Source: an uncultured Chlorobiaceae bacterium (GTDB lineage: Bacteria > Bacteroidota > Chlorobiia > Chlorobiales > Chlorobiaceae). Taken from it: 64,000 nt of DNA. The notes beneath the pieces were generated by a model that was given only the letters and a program-made list of their open reading frames with translations, made no database searches and was not told the DNA's origin. Where the stretch lies: contig CAIMCD010000008.1 in NCBI GenBank assembly GCA_903839405.1, positions 62,001 to 126,000 of the forward strand. The letters are read 5' to 3'. A program made the position numbers and the translations under genes. Below, in pieces: positions 34,087 to 44,359 of the stretch (the stretch's first letter is position 1; the number at the start of each line of letters is the position of its first letter).

Positions 34087-34193
34087 GATGGGTTTTAACG
34101 TAATTAAACCTTGTAATGGTGCTTTTTAAAAGTCGCAGGAGGAGAGAACTCTCTTACTATGCCGGGTAAAGAAACCTCAAGCATACTGGAGCC

Positions 34194-35582
34194 ATGAACT
34201 ATCGCATTGAAAAAGATACCCTTGGCGAAGTCAGGGTGCCTGCTGACCGTTACTGGGGCGCCCAGACCCAGCGTTCAGTGGAAAATTTCAGGATCGGTGC
34301 GGCTGGTTCCATGCCGAAACCGGTTATTGAGGCGTTGGCTTATGTGAAAAAAGCCGCAGCAATCACCAACTGCGAACTTGGTCTTCTCGCAGTTGAAAAG
34401 ATGAATGCCATTGCCATTGTCTGCGATGAGATTATTGCGGGTGAGCTTGATGGCCACTTTCCTCTGGTGACTTGGCAGACCGGATCCGGCACCCAGACCA
34501 ACATGAATCTGAACGAGGTGATTGCCAACCGTGCGCACCATCTTTCAGGTAAACGGTTAGGGGAGGGGGAGCGCTTTCTCCATCCCAATGATGATGTCAA
34601 CATGTCGCACTCTTCAAACGATGCCTTCCCTTCGGCCATGAATATTGCGGCATACCGTACGCTTGTCGGCAAAACCATCCCCGCCATCCAGCTTCTTCGC
34701 CATGAACTTGCCGAGCGTGCGGTTGCCATGCGTGATATTGTTAAAACCGGTCGCACCCACCTCATGGATGCTACGCCAATCACGCTTGGCCAGGAGTTTT
34801 CGGGCTATATCTCCCAGCTTGATCATGCGCTTCTGGCAATTGAGCACATTTTGCCGCACCTGTGTGAGCTTGCGCTTGGCGGTACGGCGGTCGGAACGGG
34901 ACTCAATGCACCTCTGGGCTTTGCGCAAAAGGCGGTTGCAGCCATTGCCCTCATGACCCATTCGCCCTTTGTAAGTGCTGAAAACAAGTTTGAAGCGCTT
35001 GCGGCCCACGATGCCCTTGTGGAAACGCATGGTGCCTTGAAACAGGCGGCCGTTAGTTTGATGAAAATTGCCAATGATATTCGCCTGCTCGGTTCCGGAC
35101 CCCGTTGCGGTATCGGGGAACTGCTGTTGCCCTCCAATGAACCCGGTTCATCCATTATGGCGGGCAAGGTCAACCCGACCCAGGCGGAAGCGCTCTCAAT
35201 GGTTTGTGCCCAGGTGATCGGCAACGATGTTACGATTTCGGTTGCCGGTATGCAGGGCCATCTCGAACTCAATGTTTTTGCTCCGGTGATGATTTGTAAC
35301 CTCCTGCAATCGGCGGAATTGCTTGCTGACGCATGCACTTCATTTGCGCATAATTGTGTTCGGGGAATCGAGCCGGATCGGGAGCGGATAAAAAGTTATC
35401 TTGACCGCTCCCTGATGCTTGCCACCGCCCTCAATCCTCATATTGGCTACGCCAAAGCGGCTGAAATTGTTCGTTCGGCCCAACAGAAGGGCATAACCCT
35501 GCGTGAGGCAGCGGTTCTGTCGGGCTACCTCACGCCGGAGCAGTTTGACCTTTGGGTTGACCCGCTGAAAATGATCGGTTGA
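34194..35582 (+). CDS. fumC: Fumarate hydratase class II
   Basis: 462 residues. Aspartase/fumarase superfamily: [22 protein letters not shown] (about 98-119), [17 protein letters not shown] and the signature [16 protein letters not shown] carrying the catalytic serine loop. It interconverts fumarate and malate without a cluster. It has no operon partner; the upstream gap of about 200 bases has the ppa terminator. An iron-sulfur class I fumarase is encoded at 42664, so two unrelated enzymes for one step are present. Confidence 0.95.
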   Translation: MNYRIEKDTLGEVRVPADRYWGAQTQRSVENFRIGAAGSMPKPVIEALAYVKKAAAITNCELGLLAVEKMNAIAIVCDEIIAGELDGHFPLVTWQTGSGTQTNMNLNEVIANRAHHLSGKRLGEGERFLHPNDDVNMSHSSNDAFPSAMNIAAYRTLVGKTIPAIQLLRHELAERAVAMRDIVKTGRTHLMDATPITLGQEFSGYISQLDHALLAIEHILPHLCELALGGTAVGTGLNAPLGFAQKAVAAIALMTHSPFVSAENKFEALAAHDALVETHGALKQAAVSLMKIANDIRLLGSGPRCGIGELLLPSNEPGSSIMAGKVNPTQAEALSMVCAQVIGNDVTISVAGMQGHLELNVFAPVMICNLLQSAELLADACTSFAHNCVRGIEPDRERIKSYLDRSLMLATALNPHIGYAKAAEIVRSAQQKGITLREAAVLSGYLTPEQFDLWVDPLKMIG

Positions 35583-35751
35583 ATTTTTTATAATGGATTG
35601 GTATAATAAAGGCCAAGTTGGTATTTTCCGCTTGTTTGTTGCTCTCTTACCTCTGAAGTACCGGAAAAGTCCTATATTGGCCGGGTAAAAAATTATTTCG
35701 CTGCCGTAAAACCAACTTGTCAAGTAACGGCTGAAACGCTTTTCCGAATTT

Positions 35752-36270
35752 ATGCTATCATTACCAAACAGCGAACTCTCGAAACGGGCGGCACAAATCA
35801 AGCTGGTCATTTCCGACAATGACGGTGTCTTTACCGATAACGGCGTCTATTATTCAGAGCGTGGAGAGGAGATGAAACGCTACTCCATCAGGGATGGCAT
35901 GGGTGTTGAACGGCTGAGAAACATCGGGATCGATACGGCTATCATGACCGGGGAAGTTTCACCAAGCATCATGAAGCGAGCCGAAAAACTCGGCATGAAG
36001 AGGCTTTATCTCGGTGTGAAGGACAAGCTTGCCATGCTTGCAACCCTGCTTGAGGAAACCGGACTGCAAAAGCATGAACTGGCCTATATTGGTGACGATG
36101 TCAATGACCGGGAGATTCTCGATGCCATTGCACCGTTTGGTCTGACAGGCTGCCCGCGTGATGCAACCATCTTTGTTGAACCTTCGGTTCACTATCGCTC
36201 TGCGGCTGATGGAGGATACGGTGCTTTCCGCGATTTTGCCGAGTGGCTGATTGCGCTGCGAACAGCCTGA
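35752..36270 (+). CDS. KdsC-family HAD phosphatase
   Basis: 172 residues, cap-less HAD fold of the KdsC type (tetramer-forming). Motif I is VISDNDGVFTDNG (D-x-D intact), motif II MTGE, motif III K near LGVKDKL, and motif IV GDDVND. The family dephosphorylates Kdo-8-P or other nine-carbon sugar acid phosphates. The next gene is a NeuB-like synthase, so a nonulosonic or KDN-type phosphate is a possible substrate; Kdo-8-P is equally allowed by the sequence. The gap between the two is about 110 bases. Confidence 0.85.
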   Translation: MLSLPNSELSKRAAQIKLVISDNDGVFTDNGVYYSERGEEMKRYSIRDGMGVERLRNIGIDTAIMTGEVSPSIMKRAEKLGMKRLYLGVKDKLAMLATLLEETGLQKHELAYIGDDVNDREILDAIAPFGLTGCPRDATIFVEPSVHYRSAADGGYGAFRDFAEWLIALRTA

Positions 36271-36381
36271 TCGTTTTTTTGTTTATTATTGTAACGTAGA
36301 GCTACTCTTAACAACATCGATTATCCACGTTATGCTCCTTCGGGGTGAGGTGTGGTAATCGTTTTATCCGAGAATACGTAT

Positions 36382-37251
36382 ATGGCGGAAGTCACCATAG
36401 GGAACAGAAAAGTAGGGGACGGGCATCCCGTCTTTGTTATTGCTGAAATCGGCATCAATCATAACGGCTCAATGGAGGTCGCAAAAAAACTGATTGAAGG
36501 CGCGGCTTTGGCCGGATGTGACGCGGTCAAGTTTCAGAAGCGGAGTCCGGAGCTCTGCGTGCCGAAGGATCAGCGCGATATCGAGCGCGATACCCCGTGG
36601 GGCCGGATGAAGTATATCGATTACCGCTACAAGGTTGAGTTCGGGCTTGAGGAGTACCAGGAGATAGACCGTTTCAGCAAGGAGCACAATATTTTATGGT
36701 TTGCATCCTGCTGGGATGAGGAGGCTGTGGATTTTATGGAGCAGTTTGATCCCCCCTGTTACAAGGGTGCATCGGCATCGCTGACCGACCTTGCGCTGCT
36801 GAAAAAAACCGCGGCAACCGGAAGGCCGCTTGCTATCTCCACGGGGATGTCGACCATGGAAGAGGTGGAAAACGCCGTGGCCGAGCTTGGAACCCAAAAT
36901 CTTTTGATTGCGCATACCAACTCAACCTACCCTTGTCCGATTGAGGAGCTGAATCTCCGAATGATCACCACATATAAGTCGCTCTATCCTGATGTGCCGA
37001 TTGGCTATTCCGGCCATGAAGTAGGACTTTCAACAACATGGGCCGCCGTTGCTCTCGGAGCAGCTTTTGTTGAGCGCCATGTTACGCTTGATCGTGCCAT
37101 GTGGGGTTCTGACCAGGCCGCATCGGTTGAACTCTCCGGTATGTCGAGGCTTGTGTCAAATATCCGTGATATTGAAAAAGCCCTTGGTGACGGCGTCAAG
37201 CGTGTCTATCAGGGTGAGGCGGCAGCCCGCAAAAAATTACGGCGTTCCTGA
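36382..37251 (+). CDS. NeuB-family sialic/nonulosonic acid synthase-like protein
   Basis: 289 residues from ATG 36382 (family start MAEVTIGNRKVGDGHPVFVIAEIGINHNG); GTG 36352 is a possible earlier start. TIM-barrel motifs are present: AVKFQKRSPELC, GASASLTDLALLKKTAATGRPLAISTGMS, HTNSTYPCP, IGYSGHEVGL and a metal histidine in FVERHVTLDR. These enzymes condense phosphoenolpyruvate with a six-carbon sugar. The C-terminal SAF (antifreeze-like) domain of full NeuB is absent; the protein ends right after the barrel. No CMP-transferase gene is near. Product identity is therefore open. Confidence 0.87.
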   Translation: MAEVTIGNRKVGDGHPVFVIAEIGINHNGSMEVAKKLIEGAALAGCDAVKFQKRSPELCVPKDQRDIERDTPWGRMKYIDYRYKVEFGLEEYQEIDRFSKEHNILWFASCWDEEAVDFMEQFDPPCYKGASASLTDLALLKKTAATGRPLAISTGMSTMEEVENAVAELGTQNLLIAHTNSTYPCPIEELNLRMITTYKSLYPDVPIGYSGHEVGLSTTWAAVALGAAFVERHVTLDRAMWGSDQAASVELSGMSRLVSNIRDIEKALGDGVKRVYQGEAAARKKLRRS

Positions 37252-37276
37252 TTCCGCTCGGCCGCGCATTTTTTGT

Positions 37277-37320
37277 ACAACTGCCGGAATGGCTCTCTTT
37301 CAAGCCGTTCCGGCAGTTGT
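37277..37320. repeat. Long hairpin after the NeuB-like gene
   Basis: Arms of 18 bases (37277-37294 and 37303-37320), complementary except one G-T pair, with an 8-base loop. The right side lacks a T-run, so it is not a standard terminator; it may still stop transcription or protect the 3' end. Confidence 0.6.
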
Positions 37321-37524
37321 GCATTTCAAGGGCTTCGGGTTTTCCGCCAAGAGCAACCTGGGCGTTCGATATTGGATTCAGGGCTTGTTATATTTGCTTG
37401 TCTCCCTTAAATTTACCCTTTAAGGTTTCCTCCGTCAGCGGGCTGCTTCCCGTTTCCGGGCAGTGATGACCTTGAATAAAACTATTATCTGGCTCTGAAC
37501 ACTCTTAAATAACAGCATTTTCAT

Positions 37525-39402
37525 ATGAGCAACAACGGTACTTCACATGTCCAGGAGTTTGAGTACAAGGCTGAAATGAAGCAGCTTCTGGATCTTATCG
37601 TCCACTCACTCTATACGCATCCCGAGATCTTTCTCCGGGAGCTTGTTTCCAACGCTTCCGATGCCTTGAGCAAGGTGCGTTTCAATGCCCTGACCGATCA
37701 GGATATTCTTGATAAAGAGTCGGAACTGGCGATAAGGATCACCATTGATCCGGCAGAGCAGACCTTTGTTATTGAGGACAGCGGCCTCGGCATGAGTGAA
37801 GAGGAGCTGATCGCCAACCTCGGAACGGTTGCCAAGTCGGGCACGCTTGGTTTTATGCAGGCTTTGAAAGAGCAGCAGAAAGAGCTTGATGGCAATCTGA
37901 TCGGTCAGTTCGGCGTCGGCTTTTACTCGGTCTTTATGGTAACGGATGAGGTTACGGTTGAAACCAGAAGCGCGCGTCCGGATTCTGAAGGGTTCCGCTG
38001 GCGCTCCGGTGGCCAGGGCACCTACACGATTGAAAAAATTGAGAAGGCCAGTCGCGGTACCCGCATCTCCTTCAAGCTCAAGGAGGAGCACAAGGAGTTT
38101 GCTGAAGAGTACCGGGTGGAACAGATCATCAAGAAATATTCCAACTTCGTTGATTTCCCGATCTACCTGGCTGAAAAGCAGCTCAATAGCGTTACGGCGC
38201 TCTGGCAGCGTTCAAAAAGTGAGCTGAAGGATGAAGAGGTCAACGAGTTCTACAAGTTCATTGCAAACGACTATCACGATCCCCTTGATTATCTGCCGAT
38301 CTCGGTTGAAGGGATGGTCACCTTCAAGGCGCTGCTCTTTTTGCCGACAGAGGCTCCGCCGGAGATGCTCTACCGTCAGGGTGAGCTGGAAAACCGTGGC
38401 CCGCAGCTCTATGTAAAGAAGGTGCTTATTCAGCAGGAGTGTCGTGACTTGCTGCCCGAGTACCTCCGCTTTATTGCCGGTGTGGTCGATACCGAAGACC
38501 TTTCGCTCAATGTTTCACGGGAGGTGGTGCAGTCGAGCCCGGTGATGACGAAAATCCGCCAGATCCTGACCGGAAAGATTCTTGGCTGGTTTGAATCGCT
38601 GGCCAAAGAGCAGCCTGAAAAGTTCAAAACCTTTTACAAGGCCTTCGGCCCTATCATTAAAATCGGCCTCAATACCGACTATGCCAACCGCGACAAGCTG
38701 ATTGAGCTGTTACGCTTTGAAAGCACCAAAACGGCCGAGGGTGAATATGTCACCTTCAAAGAGTATGCAGAACGCATGGGAGAGGAGCAGAAAGAGATCT
38801 ACTACCACTCAGGCTCAAGCCGTTCACAGCTTCTGGCTCATCCCAATCTGGAGTATTTTCAGGATGCGGGCATTGAGGTGCTGCTGTTGAGTGATCCGGT
38901 TGATGTCTTTGTGATTCCTTCTATTCATGAGTACGATACAAAGCCGCTGAAATCGATTGAGAAAGCTGATATTGACTTTTCAAAAGAGAAGAAGAGTGGG
39001 GCTGAACCGCTTGCAGAACCGCTGCTTGCTCCGGTACTGCAACTCTTCCGCGAAACCCTCGGTGACGGTATTGAGGATGTGGTTGAGTCCCACCGTCTGG
39101 TCAGCTCTCCGGTGACCTTGGTGAGCGGAAAAAACAGTCTTGACAGCCAGATGGAAAAGATGATGAAGATGATGCAGAGCGACATGCCTGCCGGAAAAAA
39201 GATTCTGGAAGTCAATACCTCACACCCGATTATCCGTAATCTTTCAGGCATGATCCTTGCGGATGCTGGTAATCCGCTCATCAAAACCGCGATGAAACAG
39301 CTCTATGAAGGTGCGCTGCTTCTTGAGGGAGGTCTTGATTCGACAACCGCATTTTTATCGAGAATGAACGAGCTGATCGAGGCGGCGACACTCTCCAGAT
39401 AG
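37525..39402 (+). CDS. htpG: HSP90-family chaperone HtpG
   Basis: 625 residues, full length. The GHKL ATPase domain shows [17 protein letters not shown] (N box), [13 protein letters not shown] (about 90-102) and [12 protein letters not shown]. The middle domain has LYVKKVLIQ and [24 protein letters not shown], and the C-terminal dimer domain is present. It is an ATP-driven cytosolic folding clamp. No Shine-Dalgarno is visible. The next gene starts 33 bases after it. Confidence 0.97.
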   Translation: MSNNGTSHVQEFEYKAEMKQLLDLIVHSLYTHPEIFLRELVSNASDALSKVRFNALTDQDILDKESELAIRITIDPAEQTFVIEDSGLGMSEEELIANLGTVAKSGTLGFMQALKEQQKELDGNLIGQFGVGFYSVFMVTDEVTVETRSARPDSEGFRWRSGGQGTYTIEKIEKASRGTRISFKLKEEHKEFAEEYRVEQIIKKYSNFVDFPIYLAEKQLNSVTALWQRSKSELKDEEVNEFYKFIANDYHDPLDYLPISVEGMVTFKALLFLPTEAPPEMLYRQGELENRGPQLYVKKVLIQQECRDLLPEYLRFIAGVVDTEDLSLNVSREVVQSSPVMTKIRQILTGKILGWFESLAKEQPEKFKTFYKAFGPIIKIGLNTDYANRDKLIELLRFESTKTAEGEYVTFKEYAERMGEEQKEIYYHSGSSRSQLLAHPNLEYFQDAGIEVLLLSDPVDVFVIPSIHEYDTKPLKSIEKADIDFSKEKKSGAEPLAEPLLAPVLQLFRETLGDGIEDVVESHRLVSSPVTLVSGKNSLDSQMEKMMKMMQSDMPAGKKILEVNTSHPIIRNLSGMILADAGNPLIKTAMKQLYEGALLLEGGLDSTTAFLSRMNELIEAATLSR

Positions 39403-39435
39403 GTAGATTCAGTAACCTTTTTAACCAGTGAATTC

Positions 39436-40311
39436 GTGAAACAGGGCTTGGATTTTGAGGCAAGGGAAGTAGCGGCATTTCAGAAGAATGAAATAACCGA
39501 GCATTATATCTATAAATATCTTTCCGGCAGGGTAGCTGGCGTTAAAAACCGCCGCATACTCTCCCAGATTGCCGACGATGAGATGCGCCATTACAACGTC
39601 TGGAAAACCTATACCCGCCAGGATGTCGGCCCGAGCCGCATCCGGGTCTGGTTTTACTCCGTTATCAGTCTGGTCTTCGGCTTTACCTTCGGCATCAAGC
39701 TGATGGAGAACGGGGAGAAGAACGCGCATAATGTCTACAGCCGTATTCCCGGTTCATTCAAGGAGATCAACGGCATTATCCGTGACGAGGAGGAGCATGA
39801 ACAGGCCCTTTTGATGCTGCTTGAAGAGGATCGGCTGAAATACACCGGCTCCATTGTGCTGGGTTTGAATGATGCCCTGGTGGAGCTGATGGGTGTGCTG
39901 GCTGGCCTGACCTTTGCTTTGCAGAACACGAGGATTGTGGCTTTGACGGCTTCCATTACCGGCGTGGCCGCCGCCCTCTCCATGGCCGCGTCCGGCTACC
40001 TCTCCACAAAGTCCGATCCGGCAGGAAAAAATCCCTTTGTTGCCGCACTCTATACCGGTATTGCCTATATCGTTACTGTGCTGCTTCTGATTACGCCCTA
40101 CCTCTTTCTTGAAGATCTCTATCTCTGTTTGGGGCTGGCATTTTTTGCGGCGGTTTGTATTATCGGATTTTTCAACTTCTACATCTCCGTCGCCCGTGGC
40201 GTACCCTTCAAAAGCCGTTTCATTGAAATGGTTGGCCTGAGCTTTACGGTTGCCGCGCTGAGCTTTCTGGCCGGTTACGCCATCCGATTTGCCTTTGGTA
40301 TTGTGATTTAA
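39436..40311 (+). CDS. Membrane-bound ferritin-like/VIT1 protein (MbfA type)
   Basis: 291 residues from GTG 39436. The first 130 residues form a ferritin-like (rubrerythrin/Er) domain with metal-ligand motifs [24 protein letters not shown] and [10 protein letters not shown]. The rest is a CCC1/VIT1-type membrane part of about five helices ([32 protein letters not shown]). This combination is known from MbfA, a membrane ferritin implicated in iron or manganese export and peroxide resistance. It complements the bacterioferritin in the window. It converges with the next gene on a shared hairpin. Confidence 0.87.
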   Translation: MKQGLDFEAREVAAFQKNEITEHYIYKYLSGRVAGVKNRRILSQIADDEMRHYNVWKTYTRQDVGPSRIRVWFYSVISLVFGFTFGIKLMENGEKNAHNVYSRIPGSFKEINGIIRDEEEHEQALLMLLEEDRLKYTGSIVLGLNDALVELMGVLAGLTFALQNTRIVALTASITGVAAALSMAASGYLSTKSDPAGKNPFVAALYTGIAYIVTVLLLITPYLFLEDLYLCLGLAFFAAVCIIGFFNFYISVARGVPFKSRFIEMVGLSFTVAALSFLAGYAIRFAFGIVI

Positions 40312-40331
40312 GCGTTCTCTTCTTTTTACGT

Positions 40332-40355
40332 ATGACCGGGGCTCTCCCCGGTCAT
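40332..40355. terminator. Bidirectional hairpin between convergent genes
   Basis: Perfect 10-bp stem ATGACCGGGG (40332-40341) / CCCCGGTCAT (40346-40355) with loop CTCT, followed on the plus side by a T-rich stretch. The right arm overlaps the stop codon of the minus-strand kinase gene (40352-40354). It probably ends the plus-strand transcript and may serve both. Confidence 0.7.
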
Positions 40356-41911
40356 TTCATTTCGGATAAGAGCATCCCTGCAAGCTCGGTGTAATCCACC
40401 CTCTTTTCGGTGTTGATCTTCAGGGCGAACGCCTCTTCCTGGGGCGTCAGCGCTTCCTCTGTTTCGAGCTGCTGCAGCAGCACAGCACAATAAGCCTCTG
40501 AAGCATCGCGCCCCTCCTTCAAACGATGCTCTACCCGGGCAGTGAGGATCTCCAGAGGAGCATGAAAGAAGAGGATTTTGAAAGGAGCCGCTTCGGCTTC
40601 GGCAAGTTTACGGAACAGGTTCCGGTTGGCCAGTTTGAGGGATGTTGCATCCACAATGACCGAAATGCCCTCCCGGAGAGCGAGCGCGGCAATCTCCAGC
40701 AGTCGCTGGTAGGTTTGCTCGGTGAAGCTCTCGCTATAGAGGGAGTGCTCGCTGGCGTGATCACTTCGCTCAAGCGCTTTCAGGCCGCCAATCCTTTTTC
40801 GTTCAATATCCGAGCGGATATGCAGGGCCTCAAGGGGTGAGGCGAGAGCCGCCGCCGCAACGCTTTTTCCGCTGCCCGAAACCCCGCAGGTAAGCAGGAG
40901 GAGCGGCTTTTTTTTGCGGCTGCACTGCTCCGCAAGCCGGACGTATGAACGGTGCTCTTCGAGACTCTTTTCGCCGAGCAGGGGACTCTTTGCCTGGGTG
41001 TAACGGATAGCGGTTACTTTGGCTCGAACCATCGCCCGGTAGGTGGTGTAAAAGCGCAAAAGCGGCAGTGCAAGGTAGTCGCCGGTTTCAGCGAGATAGT
41101 GGTTCAAAAGCCTCCATGCCAGTCCCGCTTCCTCGCCATGCAGCAAATCCATGAAGAGAAAGCTGAGGTCACTGATAACGTCAATGATACTAAGGTATTC
41201 ATTGAACTCAATACAGTCAAAGATCATGATCCGGTTGTTCCACCAGACCATGTTGCCGGTGTGCATGTCGCCGTGGCAGTGGCGGATAAATCCATCCCTC
41301 TTTCTCTGGAGGAAAAGGGGGGTGAGGCGCTGATGCTCCTCTATGCTCCACGCTTTCAGGGTTTCAAGCCGGGCCGCTTCAACGGGGCTGGATGCGGCTG
41401 GTTCGGTATGGGTGAAGTTGGCGAGAACCGGTTTGATTACCTCCTCTGGACGACCGAAAGGGCTCTCCTGGGGCGCTGGGGTGAGGGAGGTATGGAACGC
41501 GGCGATCATGTTGGAGAGTTGGTCGATCTGCTCCAGGGTGAGCTGTTTTTTGACCAGCATCCGGTCAAGCTCCATTGAGCGCTCAAAACGAACCATTTTA
41601 ACCGCATAGTCGATAATTTCGCCCTCCGAGCCCTCAACCAGAATGGTGCCTGCTCGGCGGACAATCGGCACCACCGAGTGGTAGAGTTCCTCCGAGAGTC
41701 GCCGGTTCAGGCGAAGCTCCTCCTGGCAGTAGTGGTGGCGCTTTTCGAGGGTCGAAAAATCAAGAAATCCAAGGTTCAGCGGCTTTTTAACCTTGTAAGC
41801 CCAGGAGGCAGTGATAAAAATCCATGAAATGTGGGTTTCAACCACCTCTATTTTGCCGGTGACATCCAGATAGGCTTCGGGACGGCTCAATGCTTCAACC
41901 AAGGGTTCCAT
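40352..41911 (-). CDS. Fused aminoglycoside-phosphotransferase-like and P-loop kinase protein
   Basis: 519 residues, two domains. The N-terminal part (about 1-320) is an APH-like kinase: K in WAYKVKKPLNLGFLDFS, the catalytic loop HGDMHTGN (213-220) and metal aspartate D232 in IFDCIEF. The C-terminal part is a zeta-toxin/gluconate-kinase-like AAA kinase with Walker A GVSGSGKS (343-350) and DIERKRIGG, VIVDATSLKLANR. This fusion is widespread in bacteria, with no fixed substrate. It is a single gene with its terminator shared with the convergent mbfA-type gene. Confidence 0.85.
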   Translation of the reverse strand: MEPLVEALSRPEAYLDVTGKIEVVETHISWIFITASWAYKVKKPLNLGFLDFSTLEKRHHYCQEELRLNRRLSEELYHSVVPIVRRAGTILVEGSEGEIIDYAVKMVRFERSMELDRMLVKKQLTLEQIDQLSNMIAAFHTSLTPAPQESPFGRPEEVIKPVLANFTHTEPAASSPVEAARLETLKAWSIEEHQRLTPLFLQRKRDGFIRHCHGDMHTGNMVWWNNRIMIFDCIEFNEYLSIIDVISDLSFLFMDLLHGEEAGLAWRLLNHYLAETGDYLALPLLRFYTTYRAMVRAKVTAIRYTQAKSPLLGEKSLEEHRSYVRLAEQCSRKKKPLLLLTCGVSGSGKSVAAAALASPLEALHIRSDIERKRIGGLKALERSDHASEHSLYSESFTEQTYQRLLEIAALALREGISVIVDATSLKLANRNLFRKLAEAEAAPFKILFFHAPLEILTARVEHRLKEGRDASEAYCAVLLQQLETEEALTPQEEAFALKINTEKRVDYTELAGMLLSEMK

Positions 41912-42163
41912 AGTGGTCGTTGTTTGTCTGCTGCTTTTCCGCTCCGGGAGGAAGAAAACGCCATCCGATTAATGGCAATATACATGAGAGCGAAGAGGGC
42001 GGCAAGCCGCACCAACCAATTTAGGCGAAGTGCAGGGAAACTCTTTTATGGGCTTTCGTTGCAGCGGAACAATCCAATAGATTACGTTGAAAAAAAATGT
42101 AAATTAAAAATTCATTTCCGGAGCTTTCCCTATTCATCATAATCATGGAGTTAAATCCTATTC

Positions 42164-42619
42164 ATGATACATCTTGCAAGAATTCTATGCCCTACAGACT
42201 ACTCTGCCACATCGGATAATGCGGTCCGGTATGCCATTGAGTTTGCCCGCAAGGTCGGTGCACATATCAGGTTTCTGCATATCCTCTCCCCAGGTGCGGT
42301 TGCCGCAAAACCTGAGGCGGGCCCAGAAAATCCGGCAGAAGAGGATGATGTGATCCCGGAAAATTTTTCGCGGGTGCTGATGGCGGAGAAAAAGAAGGGG
42401 CTTGATGCCGATATTCGTGTGCTTAAAGGGGAGCCGGAAAAGGTTATTACTGAACAGGCCACGGCGTGGAGTGCTGATTTGATCATTATGGGCTCTCACG
42501 GACGTAGCGGCTTGCACCGGATCATGATGGGCAGTGTGGCTGAAGCGGTATTCCGCTCTTCCGACATTCCGGTCTTGCTGGTCAAGGAGCAAGCGGCCGC
42601 CAAAATCGTTGCAGAGTAA
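42164..42619 (+). CDS. Universal stress protein (UspA family)
   Basis: 151 residues. Opening ARILCPTDYSATSDNAVRYAIEFARKVGA and the ATP-binding ending GSHGRSGLHRIMMGSVAEAV (G-2x-G-9x-G-S/T pattern) followed by IPVLLV show the nucleotide-binding Usp subfamily. Such proteins modulate stress survival, usually as dimers. GGAG lies 13 bases before the start, a little far. The class I fumarase gene follows after 44 bases and may be co-transcribed. Confidence 0.92.
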   Translation: MIHLARILCPTDYSATSDNAVRYAIEFARKVGAHIRFLHILSPGAVAAKPEAGPENPAEEDDVIPENFSRVLMAEKKKGLDADIRVLKGEPEKVITEQATAWSADLIIMGSHGRSGLHRIMMGSVAEAVFRSSDIPVLLVKEQAAAKIVAE

Positions 42620-42663
42620 CGTTTCAAACTTGCAGTTCATCTAATTTTTACCCTTATCTCGAT

Positions 42664-44196
42664 ATGAAAAATTTCAGGGAATCAATAGTTACGCTTATTA
42701 CTGAAACCTCGGCCAACCTGCCGGGCGATGTCCGTTCGCTTATTGCGAAGGCGCTCAAAGAGGAAGATCCAGCATCGCAGGCCGGTCTCTGTATGTCGAC
42801 CATTGCGCTCAATATTGATATGGCGGTCGACAATGTTTCACCGATCTGCCAGGATACCGGTATGCCGACCTTTTTCATCCACACTCCCCGTGGAGCGGAT
42901 CAACTGCAGATGAAAGAGGATATCAAAGCGGCCATTGCCGAAGCCTCAATCTCCGGCAAGCTGCGGCCAAATGCGGTCGATGCCTTCAGCGGCAAAAATT
43001 CCGGCAACAATCTTGGCGACCACTTTCCGGTGATCCACTTTGAGCCTTGGGAGAAGAGTGAGATTGAGGTCAAGCTGATTTTGAAGGGTGGCGGATGCGA
43101 GAACAAAAATATTCAGTACTCCCTCCCTATGGAGATTCCGGGTCTCGGCAGTGCGGCCCGTGATATTGACGGCGTGCGCAAATGTATGCTGCATGCGGTC
43201 TATCAGGCCCAGGGCCAGGGGTGCAGTCCCGGCTTTATCGGCGTGGGGATCGGCGGCGACCGTACCAGCGGCTTTGAGCTTGCCAAAAAGCAGCTCTTCC
43301 GTCCTGTGGACGACCGCAACCCCGACAGTGAACTGGACGCCCTTGAACAGGAGATTCTGCAAAAAGCCAACACGATGGAGATCGGCCCCATGGGGTTCGG
43401 CGGCAACACAACCCTGCTCGGCTGCAAAATCGGCAAGTCACACCGCGTACCGGCCAGCTTCTATGTTTCTGTTGCCTACAACTGCTGGGCATACCGGCGT
43501 CTTGGCGTGCTGATTGATTCGGAAACCGGCGCAATCCGGGAGTGGCAGTACCGGGCTCCGGACGATATCAAACGCATGGCAACAAGCGAAGGCATTCCCC
43601 TGACCGGAAAAGAGGTCGTGCTTCAGGCGCCGCTCACGGAAGAGGCCGTACGCAACCTGAAGGTGGGCGATATGGTGCTCATTAGCGGTGCCATGCATAC
43701 CGGCCGCGATGCCTTCCACCACTATATCATGCATCACGATCTTCCTGAAGGTCTTGATGTTACGGGCGGGATTCTCTTCCATTGCGGACCGGTTGTTTTG
43801 AAAAACAGTGACGGCAGCTACCGCGTTACGGCGGCAGGGCCGACCACATCCAGTCGCGAGGAGCCTTATCAGGCCGACGTTATTAAAAAGCTTGGCCTCA
43901 GGGCGATCATCGGTAAAGGGGGCATGGGCCCGAAAACCCTGAAGGGGCTTGAGGAGCATGGTGCGGTCTATCTCAATGCCATCGGCGGTGCGGCGCAGTA
44001 CTACGCCCGTTGTATCACAAAGGTGACCGGGGTTGATTTTCTTGAGGAGATGGGTGTGCCTGAGGCGATGTGGCATCTGGAGGTGAACGCCTTCCCGGCA
44101 ATTGTGACCATGGACGCCCACGGCAACAGCCTGCATAGCAAGATTGATGAGGACTCCTTCCAGCAGCTCTCGACTTTTGCCGGAGAGGCGCACTGA
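42664..44196 (+). CDS. Fumarate hydratase class I (iron-sulfur)
   Basis: 510 residues containing both the alpha-like and beta-like parts in one chain. Cluster cysteines are likely in SPICQDTGMPTF (C62), KCMLHAVYQAQGQGCSPGF and TTLLGCKIG. The C-terminal half has VLISGAMHTGRDAFHHYI, CGPVV and AAGPTTSSREEPYQ. It interconverts fumarate and malate with an oxygen-sensitive 4Fe-4S cluster, fitting an anaerobe. The next gene encodes a carboxyltransferase acting on oxaloacetate/pyruvate, so the pair would serve the C4 arm of the reductive TCA cycle. Confidence 0.93.
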   Translation: MKNFRESIVTLITETSANLPGDVRSLIAKALKEEDPASQAGLCMSTIALNIDMAVDNVSPICQDTGMPTFFIHTPRGADQLQMKEDIKAAIAEASISGKLRPNAVDAFSGKNSGNNLGDHFPVIHFEPWEKSEIEVKLILKGGGCENKNIQYSLPMEIPGLGSAARDIDGVRKCMLHAVYQAQGQGCSPGFIGVGIGGDRTSGFELAKKQLFRPVDDRNPDSELDALEQEILQKANTMEIGPMGFGGNTTLLGCKIGKSHRVPASFYVSVAYNCWAYRRLGVLIDSETGAIREWQYRAPDDIKRMATSEGIPLTGKEVVLQAPLTEEAVRNLKVGDMVLISGAMHTGRDAFHHYIMHHDLPEGLDVTGGILFHCGPVVLKNSDGSYRVTAAGPTTSSREEPYQADVIKKLGLRAIIGKGGMGPKTLKGLEEHGAVYLNAIGGAAQYYARCITKVTGVDFLEEMGVPEAMWHLEVNAFPAIVTMDAHGNSLHSKIDEDSFQQLSTFAGEAH

Positions 44197-44210
44197 GCCC
44201 GTTTTCCTGG

Positions 44211-44246
44211 GAGAGAGGCCGGACGCGGTTCCAGCCTCTCTCTCGT
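44211..44246 (+). terminator. Terminator after the class I fumarase
   Basis: Stem GAGAGAGGC (44211-44219) / GCCTCTCTC (44234-44242) with a 14-base loop and CGTTT after it. The T-run is short, so termination may be partial and allow read-through to the carboxyltransferase gene. Confidence 0.6.
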
Positions 44247-44359
44247 TTACACACTGATGATCACTGCTCCTGTTCTCCCTCTACGGCATCGCGAGAGAAG
44301 GGAAGAGTGCTTCAAACTTCAAGTTAATTGCTGGCATTTAAACTGAAAGGATTGTGCTG

